Source of the DNA: Nonomuraea glycinis
Lineage (GTDB): Bacteria > Actinomycetota > Actinomycetes > Streptosporangiales > Streptosporangiaceae
Direction of reading: 5' to 3'
DNA: 64,000 nt
Assembly (NCBI RefSeq): GCF_014646515.1
Contig: NZ_BMNK01000006.1
Location: 372,001-436,000, forward strand
In this document: one piece after another, positions 7,555-16,433 of the stretch
Layout of the letters: every line of letters begins with the position of its first letter
Numbering within the stretch: the stretch's first letter is position 1
Program-made: the position numbers and the translations under genes
Notes under the pieces: model-generated
The model's database searches: none
What the model was told of the DNA's origin: nothing
Seen by the model: the letters and a program-made list of their open reading frames with translations, nothing else

Positions 7555-8667
7555 ATGACCTATGTACGAACCGGCGCCGAACGGCTGGCCGCGGATCCCT
7601 CGCTGGCGGGCGGATCCCGCCTCGGCCTGATCACCAACCCCACCGGCGTCCTGCCCGACCTGACCCACACCGTCGACGCCCTGATGGCGGCCGGTGTGCC
7701 GCTCACCGCGCTGTTCGGGCCCGAGCACGGCGTCCGGGGCACCGCGCAGGCGAACTTCAGCGAGCAGGACACCGTGGACCGCCGCACCGGACTGCCGATC
7801 TACGACACGCACAAGGCCGCAGGCCAGGCGCTGGACGAGCTGGTGGCGCGCTCCGGCGTGGACACCCTGGTGTTCGACATCGCCGACGTGGGCGCCCGCT
7901 TCTACACCTACGTCTGGACGATGTACGACCTGCTGGCGTCGGCGGCGCGGCTGGGGCTGCGGTTCGTGGTGCTCGACCGGCCCAATCCGCTCGGCGGCAC
8001 GATCACCGAGGGGCCGCCGCTCGATCCGGCGTTCGCCAGCTTCGTGGGCAGGTTCCCGCTGCCGCTGCGGCACGGCAGGACGGCCGGCGAGCTGGCCACG
8101 CTGTTCGGCTTCGACGTGGATCTGCGGGTGATCCGGATGGAAGGCTGGCGGCGCCAGCTCACCTTCGCCGCCACCGGCCTGCCCTGGGTGATGCCGTCGG
8201 TGAACATGCCGACGCCCGACACCGCCCTGGTCTATCCGGGCACCGGCCTGTTCGAGGGGACGAACTTCTCCGAGGGGCGCGGCACCACCCGGCCGTTCGA
8301 GCTGGTCGGCGCACCGTACGCGGACGACAGGTTCGCGCCCGCGCTCACCGCGCTCGGCCTGCCGGGGGTGCGGTTCCGGCAGACGTGGTTCACCCCGACG
8401 TTCCACAAGCACGCCGGCACCCCCGTGAGCGGCGTCCAGCTGCACGTGCACGACGCGTCGGCGTTCCGGCCCGTGCTGACGGGGCTGTCGATGCTGCACG
8501 TGGCCCGCACCCTGTACGCCGACGACCTGGTCTGGCGGGGGCCCGAGCTGTTCCTGGACCACCTGTGGGGCTCCGACACGCTCAGCCGGAGCCTGGACGC
8601 CGGCGAGGATCCGCGCGCGCTCTGCCCCGAGCCCGGCCACCCCGACGGATCGCTCCTGTACGGGTGA
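7555..8667 (+). CDS. namZ: DUF1343 protein, exo-beta-N-acetylmuramidase (NamZ-like)
   Basis: A 370-residue member of the DUF1343 family, whose Bacillus member NamZ removes terminal MurNAc from peptidoglycan fragments. Hallmarks are RLGLITNPTGV, TALFGPEHGVRG, LPIYDTHK, VFDIADVGARFYTYVWTM with its acidic residues, VLDRPNPLGG, and the later FEGTNFSEGRGTTRPFE. No signal peptide is seen, so it probably acts on imported fragments; some homologues are secreted. Position opposite murQ and beside an ABC importer supports a role in wall recycling. It ends 2 bp before the convergent GNAT gene end. Confidence 0.88.
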   Translation: MTYVRTGAERLAADPSLAGGSRLGLITNPTGVLPDLTHTVDALMAAGVPLTALFGPEHGVRGTAQANFSEQDTVDRRTGLPIYDTHKAAGQALDELVARSGVDTLVFDIADVGARFYTYVWTMYDLLASAARLGLRFVVLDRPNPLGGTITEGPPLDPAFASFVGRFPLPLRHGRTAGELATLFGFDVDLRVIRMEGWRRQLTFAATGLPWVMPSVNMPTPDTALVYPGTGLFEGTNFSEGRGTTRPFELVGAPYADDRFAPALTALGLPGVRFRQTWFTPTFHKHAGTPVSGVQLHVHDASAFRPVLTGLSMLHVARTLYADDLVWRGPELFLDHLWGSDTLSRSLDAGEDPRALCPEPGHPDGSLLYG

Positions 8668-8669
8668 TT

Positions 8670-9554
8670 TCACGCCAGTTCGCGCCCGTACAGCCAGAAG
8701 ACCCGTTCGGCGCGGGCGCCGACGGCGCGTGAGTAGAACCGCAGCGGGCCGACCCAGCCGATCTGGGCGGTCCGCTGGCCGGCCGCGCGCTGGTCGGCCA
8801 GGCAGCGGCGCAGCAGCACCCGGCCCAGCCCGAGCTTCCTGGCAGCCGGCGCGGTGCCCGTCGGGCCGAACCAGCCGGGCCTGGCGCCCCAGGCGGCGAA
8901 GGCCAGGATGGCGCCGTCCCGCTCGGCGTAGTGCACGCCGGCGGCGGTGGCGGCCTCCCACGCCCAGCTGTCGTTCCAGTGCTCGCGGACGAACGCCACC
9001 ACCCGCTCGCGGTCCTCGCTCGCCGGCGGGCCGGCCGCGTGCACGGCCACGCCGGCCTCCGCCAGCCGCTCCAGGCCCTCGGCCACGCTCAGATCCGCGT
9101 CGTCGAGGTCGGCGGTCATGTTCCAGGCGACCTGGTAGCGCTCGTAGCCGAGCCTCTCGGCCAGGCAGGCGGCGGCGGTGTAGCGCACGTCGATGCCCGG
9201 CCAGGCGTAGCACGGCGGATTGCCGGCGAAGCGGGCCCGTAGCGCGCCCTGCTCGCGCAGCCAGTCCTCGGCCGCGCGCACCAGCTCGCGCCCGAGCCCG
9301 CGCCCCTGCGCGTCCGGGTGCACGGCCAGCAGGTCGAGGTGGCCGACGGCCGGGTCGGCGGTGGACATCGACGCCATGGCGACGCCGCCGTCGGCCAGCA
9401 ACGCCGTCCAGCGCCGGTCCCGCGGCGGGCGGGCCAGCCGCCGCACGAGCTCGGCCCCCTCGCCGGCGTCGTACGTCAGCGCCGCCTCCGCCACCTCGCC
9501 GGCCTCGTCCAGCTCGGCCGCCCCGGCGAGACGGACCCGCTCGGCAGCGGCCAC
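8670..9554 (-). CDS. Double-domain GNAT acetyltransferase
   Basis: A 294-residue protein with two GNAT folds in tandem. The N-terminal domain has the acetyl-CoA-binding motif A in LDLLAVHPDAQGRGLGRELVRAAEDWL; the C-terminal domain repeats it as GPTGTAPAARKLGLGRVLLRRCL followed by FYSRAVGARAERVFWLYGREL. It should acetylate an amine with acetyl-CoA; the substrate is unknown. It is the last gene of the ABC-importer operon (starts one base after the ATPase stop, GTG start). Its position suggests acetylation of an imported amino sugar or peptide, which is an inference. Confidence 0.82.
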   Translation of the reverse strand: MAAAERVRLAGAAELDEAGEVAEAALTYDAGEGAELVRRLARPPRDRRWTALLADGGVAMASMSTADPAVGHLDLLAVHPDAQGRGLGRELVRAAEDWLREQGALRARFAGNPPCYAWPGIDVRYTAAACLAERLGYERYQVAWNMTADLDDADLSVAEGLERLAEAGVAVHAAGPPASEDRERVVAFVREHWNDSWAWEAATAAGVHYAERDGAILAFAAWGARPGWFGPTGTAPAARKLGLGRVLLRRCLADQRAAGQRTAQIGWVGPLRFYSRAVGARAERVFWLYGRELA

Positions 9555-9555
9555 C

Positions 9556-10566
9556 TCACACCTCGCTCAGCGGGCGCGCGATCACGCTGCGGCGCTCCGG
9601 ATAGAAACACGCGTGCTCCTGCGGGACCCCCTCCGTGACCTGCAGCAGCGGGCGCTCCCCGGCGCACCGCTCGCCGCGGAACGGGCAGCGCCCGGTGAAC
9701 AGGCAGCCGGTGTCGTCCAGGAGCTGGTCCAGCGGCTCCAGCGGCACCACCGGCTGCTCGCCGGGCTGCTCCAGCCCGTGCAGCACCGGGATGGCCGACA
9801 GCAGCGACTGCGTGTACGGGTGCACCGGATCGGCGATGACCGTGTCCACCGGGCCGCGCTCGACGACCTGACCACGGTAGATCACGTAGAGCTCGCCGTC
9901 GCCGCCGATGTAGCGGGCGGTGGCCACGTCGTGGGTGATGAACAGCACGCTGACGCCGAGCCGCTCGCGCAGGTCCTTCAGCAGGGCCAGGATGCCCAGC
10001 CGGAGCGACACGTCGATCATCGACACGGCCTCGTCGGCGACCAGCATCTCCGGGTCGACCGTCAGCGCGCGGGCGATCACGACCCGCTGGCGCATCCCGC
10101 CGGACAGCTGGTGCGGGTAGCGGGCCAGCACGGTGCCCGCGTCCAGCCCCACCAGCGACAGCACCTCGGCCGCCCGCTCCTCGATCCACTTCTTCGACCG
10201 GCCGGTCTGCTTGGCGCGCAGGCTGAGCGGGGCGTGCAGCGTCTGGTGGATGGTCCGGGTCGGGTTGAGCGCGGAGTAGGGGTCCTGGTGGATCAGCTGG
10301 ATCTTGCGGAAGTGCGGCTGCCGCTGCTTGTGCTTCAGCTCCGACATGGCCGTGTCGCCGATGACCAGCTCGCCCTCGTCGTAGGACTCCAGCCCGGCGA
10401 TGATCCGGCCCAGCGTGGTCTTGCCGCAGCCGGACTCGCCGATGAACGACGCCGCGCCGCCCTTGGGGATGGCGAAGTCCACCCCGCGCAGCGCCCGCAC
10501 CTCCCGGCTGCCCAGGATGTTGCCGCGCTGCTTGAAGGTCTTGACGATGCCCTGGCCGGTAATCAC
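9556..10566 (-). CDS. Oligopeptide-type ABC transporter ATPase (second, DppF-like)
   Basis: A 336-residue nucleotide-binding subunit. Walker A is GESGCGKTTL, the signature LSGGMRQRV, Walker B MLVADEAVSMID (the usual DEPTSALD is changed to DEAVSMID), and the switch His lies in FITHDV. The C-terminal oligopeptide-transporter extension has the Cys cluster CLFTGRCPFRGERC typical of Opp/Dpp ATPases that bind an iron-sulfur cluster. The GTG start at 10566 overlaps the upstream ATPase stop (GTGA), so I prefer it to longer frames. It powers uptake together with its partner ATPase. Confidence 0.9.
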   Translation of the reverse strand: MITGQGIVKTFKQRGNILGSREVRALRGVDFAIPKGGAASFIGESGCGKTTLGRIIAGLESYDEGELVIGDTAMSELKHKQRQPHFRKIQLIHQDPYSALNPTRTIHQTLHAPLSLRAKQTGRSKKWIEERAAEVLSLVGLDAGTVLARYPHQLSGGMRQRVVIARALTVDPEMLVADEAVSMIDVSLRLGILALLKDLRERLGVSVLFITHDVATARYIGGDGELYVIYRGQVVERGPVDTVIADPVHPYTQSLLSAIPVLHGLEQPGEQPVVPLEPLDQLLDDTGCLFTGRCPFRGERCAGERPLLQVTEGVPQEHACFYPERRSVIARPLSEV

Positions 10567-11549
10567 GCGTGCTCCTTCACGTTCACCGCATGGCAGGCGA
10601 CGATCCTCGATCCGAGCGGGACCGCCGCCGGGTCCACGGTGTCGCAGACGTCCATGCGCAGCGGGCACCGGTCCCTGAAGACGCAGCCCTGGTCCGGCAC
10701 CGAGGTCAGCGTCGGCGGCCGGCCCGGCAGTGCCTGGGCCTCGTCGATGTCGCCCACCAGGCGCGGGATGGCCTTGATCAGGCCCCTGGTGTAGGGGTGG
10801 CTGGGCGCGCCCAGCACCTCGCGGGTGGGACCCTGCTCCACCAGCCGCCCGCCGTACATGACGGCGAGCCGGTCGGCGACCTCGGCCACCACGCCGATGT
10901 CGTGCGTGATCACCAGGGTGGTCAGGCCGCGCTCGGCGTGCACCTCACGGACGATCTTCAGGATGTTCGCCTGCGTGATCATGTCCAGGGCGGTGGTCGG
11001 CTCGTCCAGCACCACCAGGTGGGCGTTGAGCACCAGCGCCAGCATGATGCCGACGCGCTGGCGCATGCCGCCCGACAGCTCGTGCTGGTGCGAGTCGAGC
11101 ACCCGGGCGCCGTCCAGGCCCATCCGGCCCAGCAGCTCCTTGGCCTCGCGGACCAGGCCCCGCAGGTCCTCCACGCCGTGCGAGCGGCCCAGGTCGAGCA
11201 GCTGCTTGCCGACTGTCTTGAGAGGGTTCAGGGAGTTCTGGGCGGCTTGGAAGACGTACCCGACGTGCCTGCCCCTGGCCTTGCGCAGCTCTTCGCCCCG
11301 CAGGCCCACCACGTCGCCGAGGCCGTCGATCTCCACGCTGCCGGCCGCGATCCGGCCCGGCGGCTGGACCGCGTTCAGCAGCGACAGGGCCAGCGTCGAC
11401 TTGCCGGAGCCGGACTCGCCGACGATGCCGGTGATCGTGCCGGGCTCCAGGGTCAGGCTGATGTCACGCACGGCGGGCAGCTCGCCCGCCGCCGTCTTGT
11501 AGACGACCGTGAGGCCGTCGATGCGCACTCCCGGCGCTTGTTCTGGCAC
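10563..11549 (-). CDS. Oligopeptide-type ABC transporter ATPase (first, DppD-like)
   Basis: A 328-residue ATPase with Walker A GESGSGKSTL, signature LSGGMRQRV, Walker B LVVLDEPTTALD and the switch region VITHDIGVVAEVADR. The C-terminal domain has PHTYTRGLIKAIP-like Opp features (SHPYTRGLIKAIP) and the Cys set CVFRDRCPLRMDVC. It couples ATP hydrolysis to import with the two permeases upstream. The start is GTG, 2 bp after the permease stop. Together with the next ATPase it makes the usual heterodimer. Confidence 0.9.
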   Translation of the reverse strand: MPEQAPGVRIDGLTVVYKTAAGELPAVRDISLTLEPGTITGIVGESGSGKSTLALSLLNAVQPPGRIAAGSVEIDGLGDVVGLRGEELRKARGRHVGYVFQAAQNSLNPLKTVGKQLLDLGRSHGVEDLRGLVREAKELLGRMGLDGARVLDSHQHELSGGMRQRVGIMLALVLNAHLVVLDEPTTALDMITQANILKIVREVHAERGLTTLVITHDIGVVAEVADRLAVMYGGRLVEQGPTREVLGAPSHPYTRGLIKAIPRLVGDIDEAQALPGRPPTLTSVPDQGCVFRDRCPLRMDVCDTVDPAAVPLGSRIVACHAVNVKEHA

Positions 11550-11551
11550 TG

Positions 11552-12457
11552 CTACTCCTCACGCAGCCGGGGGTTGAAGATCTCGTCCATGGCGTCCACC
11601 ACGAGCACGATGCCGAGCGTCAGCAGCAGGATCGCGAGCAAGGGCGCCATCAGGTAGCCCAGCGCGTTCGGCTGGATCATGGCCCCTGCCTGGAACACGG
11701 CCAGGTTGAGCATGACCCCCCAGTTGTCGGACTCGTACGGCAGAACACCGAGGAAGAACAGGCCCACCTGCGCATAGACCGCACCCGTGACCGAGATGAG
11801 CATGTTCATCGCGATATAGGGGGCCATGCTGGGCAGCAGTTCCCTGCTCACGATGTGTCTCGTGGACAGGCCGAGCCCGCGCGCCGCCTCGATGAAGCCG
11901 CGCTCCCGCAGTGACAGCGTCTGCGCGCGCACCGCCCTGGCCACCCCGCCCCAGCCGAGCAGGCCGAGCACCAGGCCCATCTGGATCGGGCTGCCGAACT
12001 TCCACACGGTCGCCAGCACCAGCAGCAGCGGCAGACCGGGGATGGTGAGCTTCATGTCGGTGATCCGCATCAGCACCGTGTCCCAGCGCCCCCGCTTGAA
12101 GCCGGAGAACAGGCCGAGCGAGGTGCCGACGACGACCGTGATGACCGCGGTCACCGCCGCGCACAGCAGGACGTAGCGGGAGCCCGTGATCACCAGCGCC
12201 AGCACGTCCCGGCCCTGTGGGTCGGTGCCGAACCAGTGCGCCCAGCTCGGCGGCTGGGTGATCTGGTTGGCGTCGCCCGGCAGGTTGCCCGGGTAGAACA
12301 TCGGCCCGAAGACGCCCATGAAGGCGAAGCCGGCGCAGATGATCACACCGGCCATCCGGCTCGGCTTGCGCTTCATCACCCGCCATACGCCGCGCCAGAA
12401 GTTGCGGCGTATGGTCCCGGTGGCCGACGCCGCCTCGGGGATGAGTGTGGCGCTCAT
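11552..12457 (-). CDS. Peptide-type ABC transporter permease (DppC-like)
   Basis: A 301-residue inner-membrane protein with an N-terminal OppC-type helix (RKPSRMAGVIICAGFAFMGVFGPMF), then about five more helices. The coupling EAA loop is RERGFIEAARGLGLSTRHIVSRELLPSM, and HWFGTDPQGRDVLALVITGSRYVLL is the standard DppC segment. It forms half of the translocation pore. Its ATG overlaps the stop of the upstream permease (ATGA, 12454-12457). Confidence 0.92.
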   Translation of the reverse strand: MSATLIPEAASATGTIRRNFWRGVWRVMKRKPSRMAGVIICAGFAFMGVFGPMFYPGNLPGDANQITQPPSWAHWFGTDPQGRDVLALVITGSRYVLLCAAVTAVITVVVGTSLGLFSGFKRGRWDTVLMRITDMKLTIPGLPLLLVLATVWKFGSPIQMGLVLGLLGWGGVARAVRAQTLSLRERGFIEAARGLGLSTRHIVSRELLPSMAPYIAMNMLISVTGAVYAQVGLFFLGVLPYESDNWGVMLNLAVFQAGAMIQPNALGYLMAPLLAILLLTLGIVLVVDAMDEIFNPRLREE

Positions 12458-13461
12458 GCCGACTCCTCTCCGCTGCGCACCCGTGGGTCGATGACTGTGT
12501 AGAACAGGTCGGCCACGATGTTCGCGATGATGATCGCGCCCGTGATCAGCAGGAAGGCGCCGCCCATGGTCGCGTAGTCACGCTCGTTGACGCTGTCGAT
12601 GAGCAGCAGCCCGAGCCCCGGATAGTTGAAGATCTTCTCGATGAAGACCGCGCCGCCCATCAGCAGCCCCAGGGAGAGGGCGAGGATGGTGAACAGCGGC
12701 AGGATGGCGTTGCGCGCGATGTAACGGAAGACGATCGAGCGCTTCATGCCCCGCAGTTCAGCGGCCAGGATGAAGTCATCGCCCAGCACGGTCACCACGC
12801 TGGACTTCATGGCCAGGATCCAGCCGCCGTAGGCCGACAGCGCGTAGGTGACCACCGGCAGCACCGCGTGCTCGGCGAGCGAGCCGATGTAGCCGGCGTT
12901 GAAGCCCGGCTCGAACAGGATGTCCACCGGCCCGTCGGCCGGCAGGATCGGGATGAGCGTCGCGAAGATCACCACGAGCAGCATCGCCAGCACATACTGC
13001 GGAATGCCGTGCAGCAGGGATCCCGAGATGGCCAGGGCGTCACCCAGCTTGCCGGTGCGCTTGATCGCCGCGTACACCCCGAGGATGATCCCGACGAGGA
13101 AGCTGACCAGCGTGCCGATCAGCACCGGTAGAACGGTCCATTTCGCCTTTTCGAGGAGCACGTCCAGCACCGGGGTGCCCGGCCTGGTGACGGACTGGCC
13201 GAGATCCAGGCGGAACAGGCCGGCCATGTAGTCGAGGTACTGCTGCCACATCGAGCCGTCCGGCTGGAAGCCGTACAGCACCTTGACCGACTGCGCGGCC
13301 GCCTCCGGCGACGCGCCCTGCTCGATCAGCTCCTCGAAGCGAGCCGCCATGGGATCGCCGGGGATGTTGTTGATGATGAAGAAGCTGATCGTGGCGACGA
13401 CGAGGATCATGACGAACCCGCGGGCCAGGTGGCCCGCGAGTCGCTTGGCGATAGGTGTCAT
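12454..13461 (-). CDS. Peptide-type ABC transporter permease (DppB-like)
   Basis: A 335-residue permease with six predicted helices. The N-terminal helix is GFVMILVVATISFFIINNIPGDP, followed by the long periplasmic loop usual for DppB. The EAA loop is VTVLGDDFILAAELRGMKRSIVFRYIARNA and the C-terminus has FNYPGLGLLLIDSVNERDY. It pairs with the DppC-like protein. It follows the substrate-binding protein gene by 6 bp. Confidence 0.92.
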   Translation of the reverse strand: MTPIAKRLAGHLARGFVMILVVATISFFIINNIPGDPMAARFEELIEQGASPEAAAQSVKVLYGFQPDGSMWQQYLDYMAGLFRLDLGQSVTRPGTPVLDVLLEKAKWTVLPVLIGTLVSFLVGIILGVYAAIKRTGKLGDALAISGSLLHGIPQYVLAMLLVVIFATLIPILPADGPVDILFEPGFNAGYIGSLAEHAVLPVVTYALSAYGGWILAMKSSVVTVLGDDFILAAELRGMKRSIVFRYIARNAILPLFTILALSLGLLMGGAVFIEKIFNYPGLGLLLIDSVNERDYATMGGAFLLITGAIIIANIVADLFYTVIDPRVRSGEESA

Positions 13462-13467
13462 AAGCCG

Positions 13468-15294
13468 CTACTTCTTTGCCTTGATCATGCCGGTCTGGAT
13501 CCACACACCGGACAGGAGCACCTTGGCGCCGGAACGGAGGATCTCGTCGTCATGCGGCCAGCCGGTGAAGCGGCTGTTGTTGACGAACTGGTTGTTGACG
13601 TAGTCCCAGAGCTGGATGACGGGCAGGTCCTGGTTGGCGGCCTTGGCCAGCTGCGCCATGATCGGCTTGGCCTCATCCGCGGTGGACGAGTTGAGCTTGC
13701 CGGTCAGCTCGCCAGGGTTGATCTTGGCGCCGTCGACCTCGATCTCCTCGGCGCCGCCCATCCAGTTGCCGCTCTTGCCGGCGGGGGAGTGCGAGACCTT
13801 GCCCGCGACGTTGGCCCAGCCGTTGGAGGCGCCGTAGAGGCGCTGGAAGATGTCGTACGGCGCGGGGCCGAGTGCCATCAGCCAGAAGCCCGCGTCATAC
13901 TTGCCAGCCGCCAGCTCCTCCAGGTAGAGCGGGTAGTCGGTGGTGGTGACGACTTCAGCGTCGACCCCGGCCTTGATGAGCTGGCTCTTGATGTTCTCCT
14001 GGGCGGACAGCCAGTCGGAGAAGCCGGACGGCGCGTGCATGGACATCTTCCACGGCTTGCCGTCGGCCAGCGTCCACTTGCCGTCCTTCTTGGTCAGCCC
14101 GGCCGCCTTGAACTCCTCCTCGGCCTTGGCCACGTCCGTCTTGTACGGCTCCAGCTCGCCCACTGTCTCGGGGATCCACGCCTGCGCGGCCTTCTGGTGG
14201 ATGCCGCTGGTGGTGGTCGCCGCCGTGCCGCCCTCGGGCGAGGCGACCTTGGTGACCTCTTCGCGATTGATGAGGTAGGCCAGGCCTCTGCGGACATGCA
14301 CGTTGTCGTAGGGCTTCTTGGACTGGTTGAACGCCAGGCCCACGGCCACCGGTGAGTAGCCCTTGATGACCTCGCTGCCCGGCGCCGCCTTGATCCGGTT
14401 CATCACGTCGGTGGGGGCCGCGACGAAGCCGGAGTGGTCGAGCTTGCCGGAGCTCAGGTAGTTCCAGATCTGCTCGTTGCCGGTGTAGTTGAGGAACTTC
14501 ACCTGGGAGGGGGCGACGTTGGCGGCGTTGAAGAAGTTCTTGTTCTTGACCAGCAGGGCTTCGCCGGGGTTGACCCGCTCCAGCACGAACGGACCAGCGG
14601 ACACGTCCTTCGGCGGGGCAAAGGCCAGCACCTTCGCACCCAGGGCCAGGATCTCCTCCCGCGCCTTCTCCGCGTCGGCGCCCTCACCACGCGAGGCCTT
14701 CAACTTGTCCCAGAAGTCGGCGGGCAGCACGCTGGACCACACGTGTGCGGGCAGCACGATGGTGTCGAAAACTCCCCGAGCGAACTTGGGGCTGGGATTG
14801 GCCATGTCCTGTGTGATCTTCACGGTCGTGTTGTCCACGACGGTGACCTCAGCGGCGGCGCCCGCCGCGCCGGGGGTGGTCGAGAAGGCCGTACTGCCCT
14901 GGGTGTAGGCGACTCCGATGGAGAACCTGACGTCCTCGGCGGTGACGCTCTTGCCGTCGGACCACTTGGCGTTCGGCTGGAGCTTGAGGGTGATGGAGGA
15001 GTTGTCCGGAGCGATCTCCCAGCTCGCCGCGATGCCGGGCAGAGCCTGGTTGGGGTCCGTCAGATGGTTGTTGACCCAGGCGATGTTCATCGCGTTGTAG
15101 CCGACGAACGAGTTGCCCTTGGGGGCGTACGGGTTGGCCGGGGCCGATGGCTCAAGGCCCGGCCTGTTCACGTCGATCGTGGTGAAGAGGCCGCCCCCAC
15201 CGCCCGAACCGGACTGGTTGGTGGTGCCGCCGCCGCTGCAGGCCGTGACGGCGGCGAGGCTCGCCAGCGTCACTACCGCTGCTAGTCGCTTCAT
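13468..15294 (-). CDS. Family 5 extracellular solute-binding lipoprotein
   Basis: A 608-residue peptide/sugar-binding lipoprotein of ABC family 5 (Opp/Dpp/Nik type). The signal peptide MKRLAAVVTLASLAAVTACSGGG has a lipobox ending in the lipidated Cys at about 19. Family segments include ITLKLQPNAKWSDGKSVTAEDVRFS and VRRGLAYLINREEV. The start at 15294 is chosen because the signal peptide begins there with GGAG upstream; frames open further upstream add only non-coding-like residues. It delivers substrate to the two permeases. Placed beside namZ, murQ and an AmiE-like gene, it may bind muropeptides or amino-sugar di/oligosaccharides; that is inference, and peptides are equally allowed by the family. 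Confidence 0.9.
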   Translation of the reverse strand: MKRLAAVVTLASLAAVTACSGGGTTNQSGSGGGGGLFTTIDVNRPGLEPSAPANPYAPKGNSFVGYNAMNIAWVNNHLTDPNQALPGIAASWEIAPDNSSITLKLQPNAKWSDGKSVTAEDVRFSIGVAYTQGSTAFSTTPGAAGAAAEVTVVDNTTVKITQDMANPSPKFARGVFDTIVLPAHVWSSVLPADFWDKLKASRGEGADAEKAREEILALGAKVLAFAPPKDVSAGPFVLERVNPGEALLVKNKNFFNAANVAPSQVKFLNYTGNEQIWNYLSSGKLDHSGFVAAPTDVMNRIKAAPGSEVIKGYSPVAVGLAFNQSKKPYDNVHVRRGLAYLINREEVTKVASPEGGTAATTTSGIHQKAAQAWIPETVGELEPYKTDVAKAEEEFKAAGLTKKDGKWTLADGKPWKMSMHAPSGFSDWLSAQENIKSQLIKAGVDAEVVTTTDYPLYLEELAAGKYDAGFWLMALGPAPYDIFQRLYGASNGWANVAGKVSHSPAGKSGNWMGGAEEIEVDGAKINPGELTGKLNSSTADEAKPIMAQLAKAANQDLPVIQLWDYVNNQFVNNSRFTGWPHDDEILRSGAKVLLSGVWIQTGMIKAKK

Positions 15295-15455
15295 GTACCG
15301 CTCCGGGGAAGTTCGGACCTGATGAGGATCTGTTGGGGTTGACCGGACCCTACGGTCGGGGGCGGGGCGCGTCAATAATCTCCAGTGGTTGTGAGGCTAA
15401 TGTAACTTTCCTTCATGCCCCTGCGAGATGACGCTTCTTTCCACGCTGCGTGTCC
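15295..15455. promoter_or_regulatory. Upstream region of the ABC-importer operon
   Basis: The 161-bp gap between the solute-binding gene and the alcohol dehydrogenase 3' end must hold the importer promoter. It contains an A/T-rich island around 15370-15415 (minus strand TTACATTAGCC and GATTATTGAC). I see no convincing palindrome or riboswitch. Confidence 0.4.
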
Positions 15456-16433
15456 TCAGCATACGTGCAGAACGGCAGCGCCTTTGACCTGGTCATTGGA
15501 CAGATCTGTCAGGGCTTGGTCAGCGTCCTCGAAGGCGTAGGGGACGCTGCGCACCACGGGCGGATGCGCTCGTACCAGATCCAGGTAAGCGCGGCCGTCC
15601 GCTCGGGTGTTGGCGGTGACGCTGCGCAGCGTCCGCTCCTGGAACAGGTGCCGGTCGTAGTTCAGTGACGGGATGTCGGTCAGATGGATCCCGGCCACGG
15701 CGAGCGTGCCGCCCCGATCGAGCGCCTCCAGCGCGACGGGCACCAGCTCGCCGGCGGGCGCGAACAGGATGGCCGCGTCGAGCGGCTCCGGCGGCCGGTC
15801 CAGCGCGGAGGCGGCGCCCAGCTCCAGGGCCAGCTCCCGGTGCGCGGCCGCCCTGGTGACCACGTGCACGACGGCGCCCAGCGCGATCGCGGCCTGCGCG
15901 GTCAGGTGCGCCGACGCGCCGAAGCCGTACACGCCCAGCCGGCCGCCCGGCGGCAGGTCGCAGCGCAGCAGCGCCCGGTAGCCGACGATCCCCGCGCACA
16001 GCAGCGGCGCCAGCCGCTCGGCCGGCACGTCCTCAGGGAGCGGGTACACGTACGCGGCGGGCGCCGTCAGATACTCGGCGAAGCCGCCGTCGGCGTCCCA
16101 GCCGGTGTAGGTGGAGGAGGGGCAGAGGTTCTCCTGGTCACGCAGGCAGTAGCGGCAGCTTCCGCAGGTCGAGCGCAGCCAGGCCACGCCGGCGCGGCCC
16201 CCGTCGCTTCCGTCGGGCCGCACCACGCGCCCCACCACCTGATGGCCGGGCGTCGTCAGCGGCCGGTGCGGCGCCAGATCCCCCTCCGCCAGGTGCAGGT
16301 CGGTCCGGCACACGCCGCACGCTGCGACGCGCACCAGCACCTCGCCGGGCCGGGGGACCGGCACCGGCCGCTCCACCATCCGCAGCGGCCGGGACCCCAT
16401 CGGGCCGGGCCGGTCAACCGCCCAGGCTCGCAT
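15456..16433 (-). CDS. Zinc-dependent alcohol dehydrogenase
   Basis: A 325-residue medium-chain dehydrogenase. The catalytic-zinc region is CGVCRTDLHLAEGD with TPGHQVVGRV following; the structural zinc motif is the four-Cys set CGSCRYCLRDQENLC. The NAD(P)-binding turn is GVYGFGASAHLTAQ, a close GxGxxG variant (YGFGAS). It resembles AdhA-type zinc alcohol dehydrogenases. It oxidises an unidentified alcohol or reduces an aldehyde. Its ATG lies 20 bp inside the end of the upstream amidohydrolase gene, so the two are co-transcribed. Confidence 0.9.
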   Translation of the reverse strand: MRAWAVDRPGPMGSRPLRMVERPVPVPRPGEVLVRVAACGVCRTDLHLAEGDLAPHRPLTTPGHQVVGRVVRPDGSDGGRAGVAWLRSTCGSCRYCLRDQENLCPSSTYTGWDADGGFAEYLTAPAAYVYPLPEDVPAERLAPLLCAGIVGYRALLRCDLPPGGRLGVYGFGASAHLTAQAAIALGAVVHVVTRAAAHRELALELGAASALDRPPEPLDAAILFAPAGELVPVALEALDRGGTLAVAGIHLTDIPSLNYDRHLFQERTLRSVTANTRADGRAYLDLVRAHPPVVRSVPYAFEDADQALTDLSNDQVKGAAVLHVC

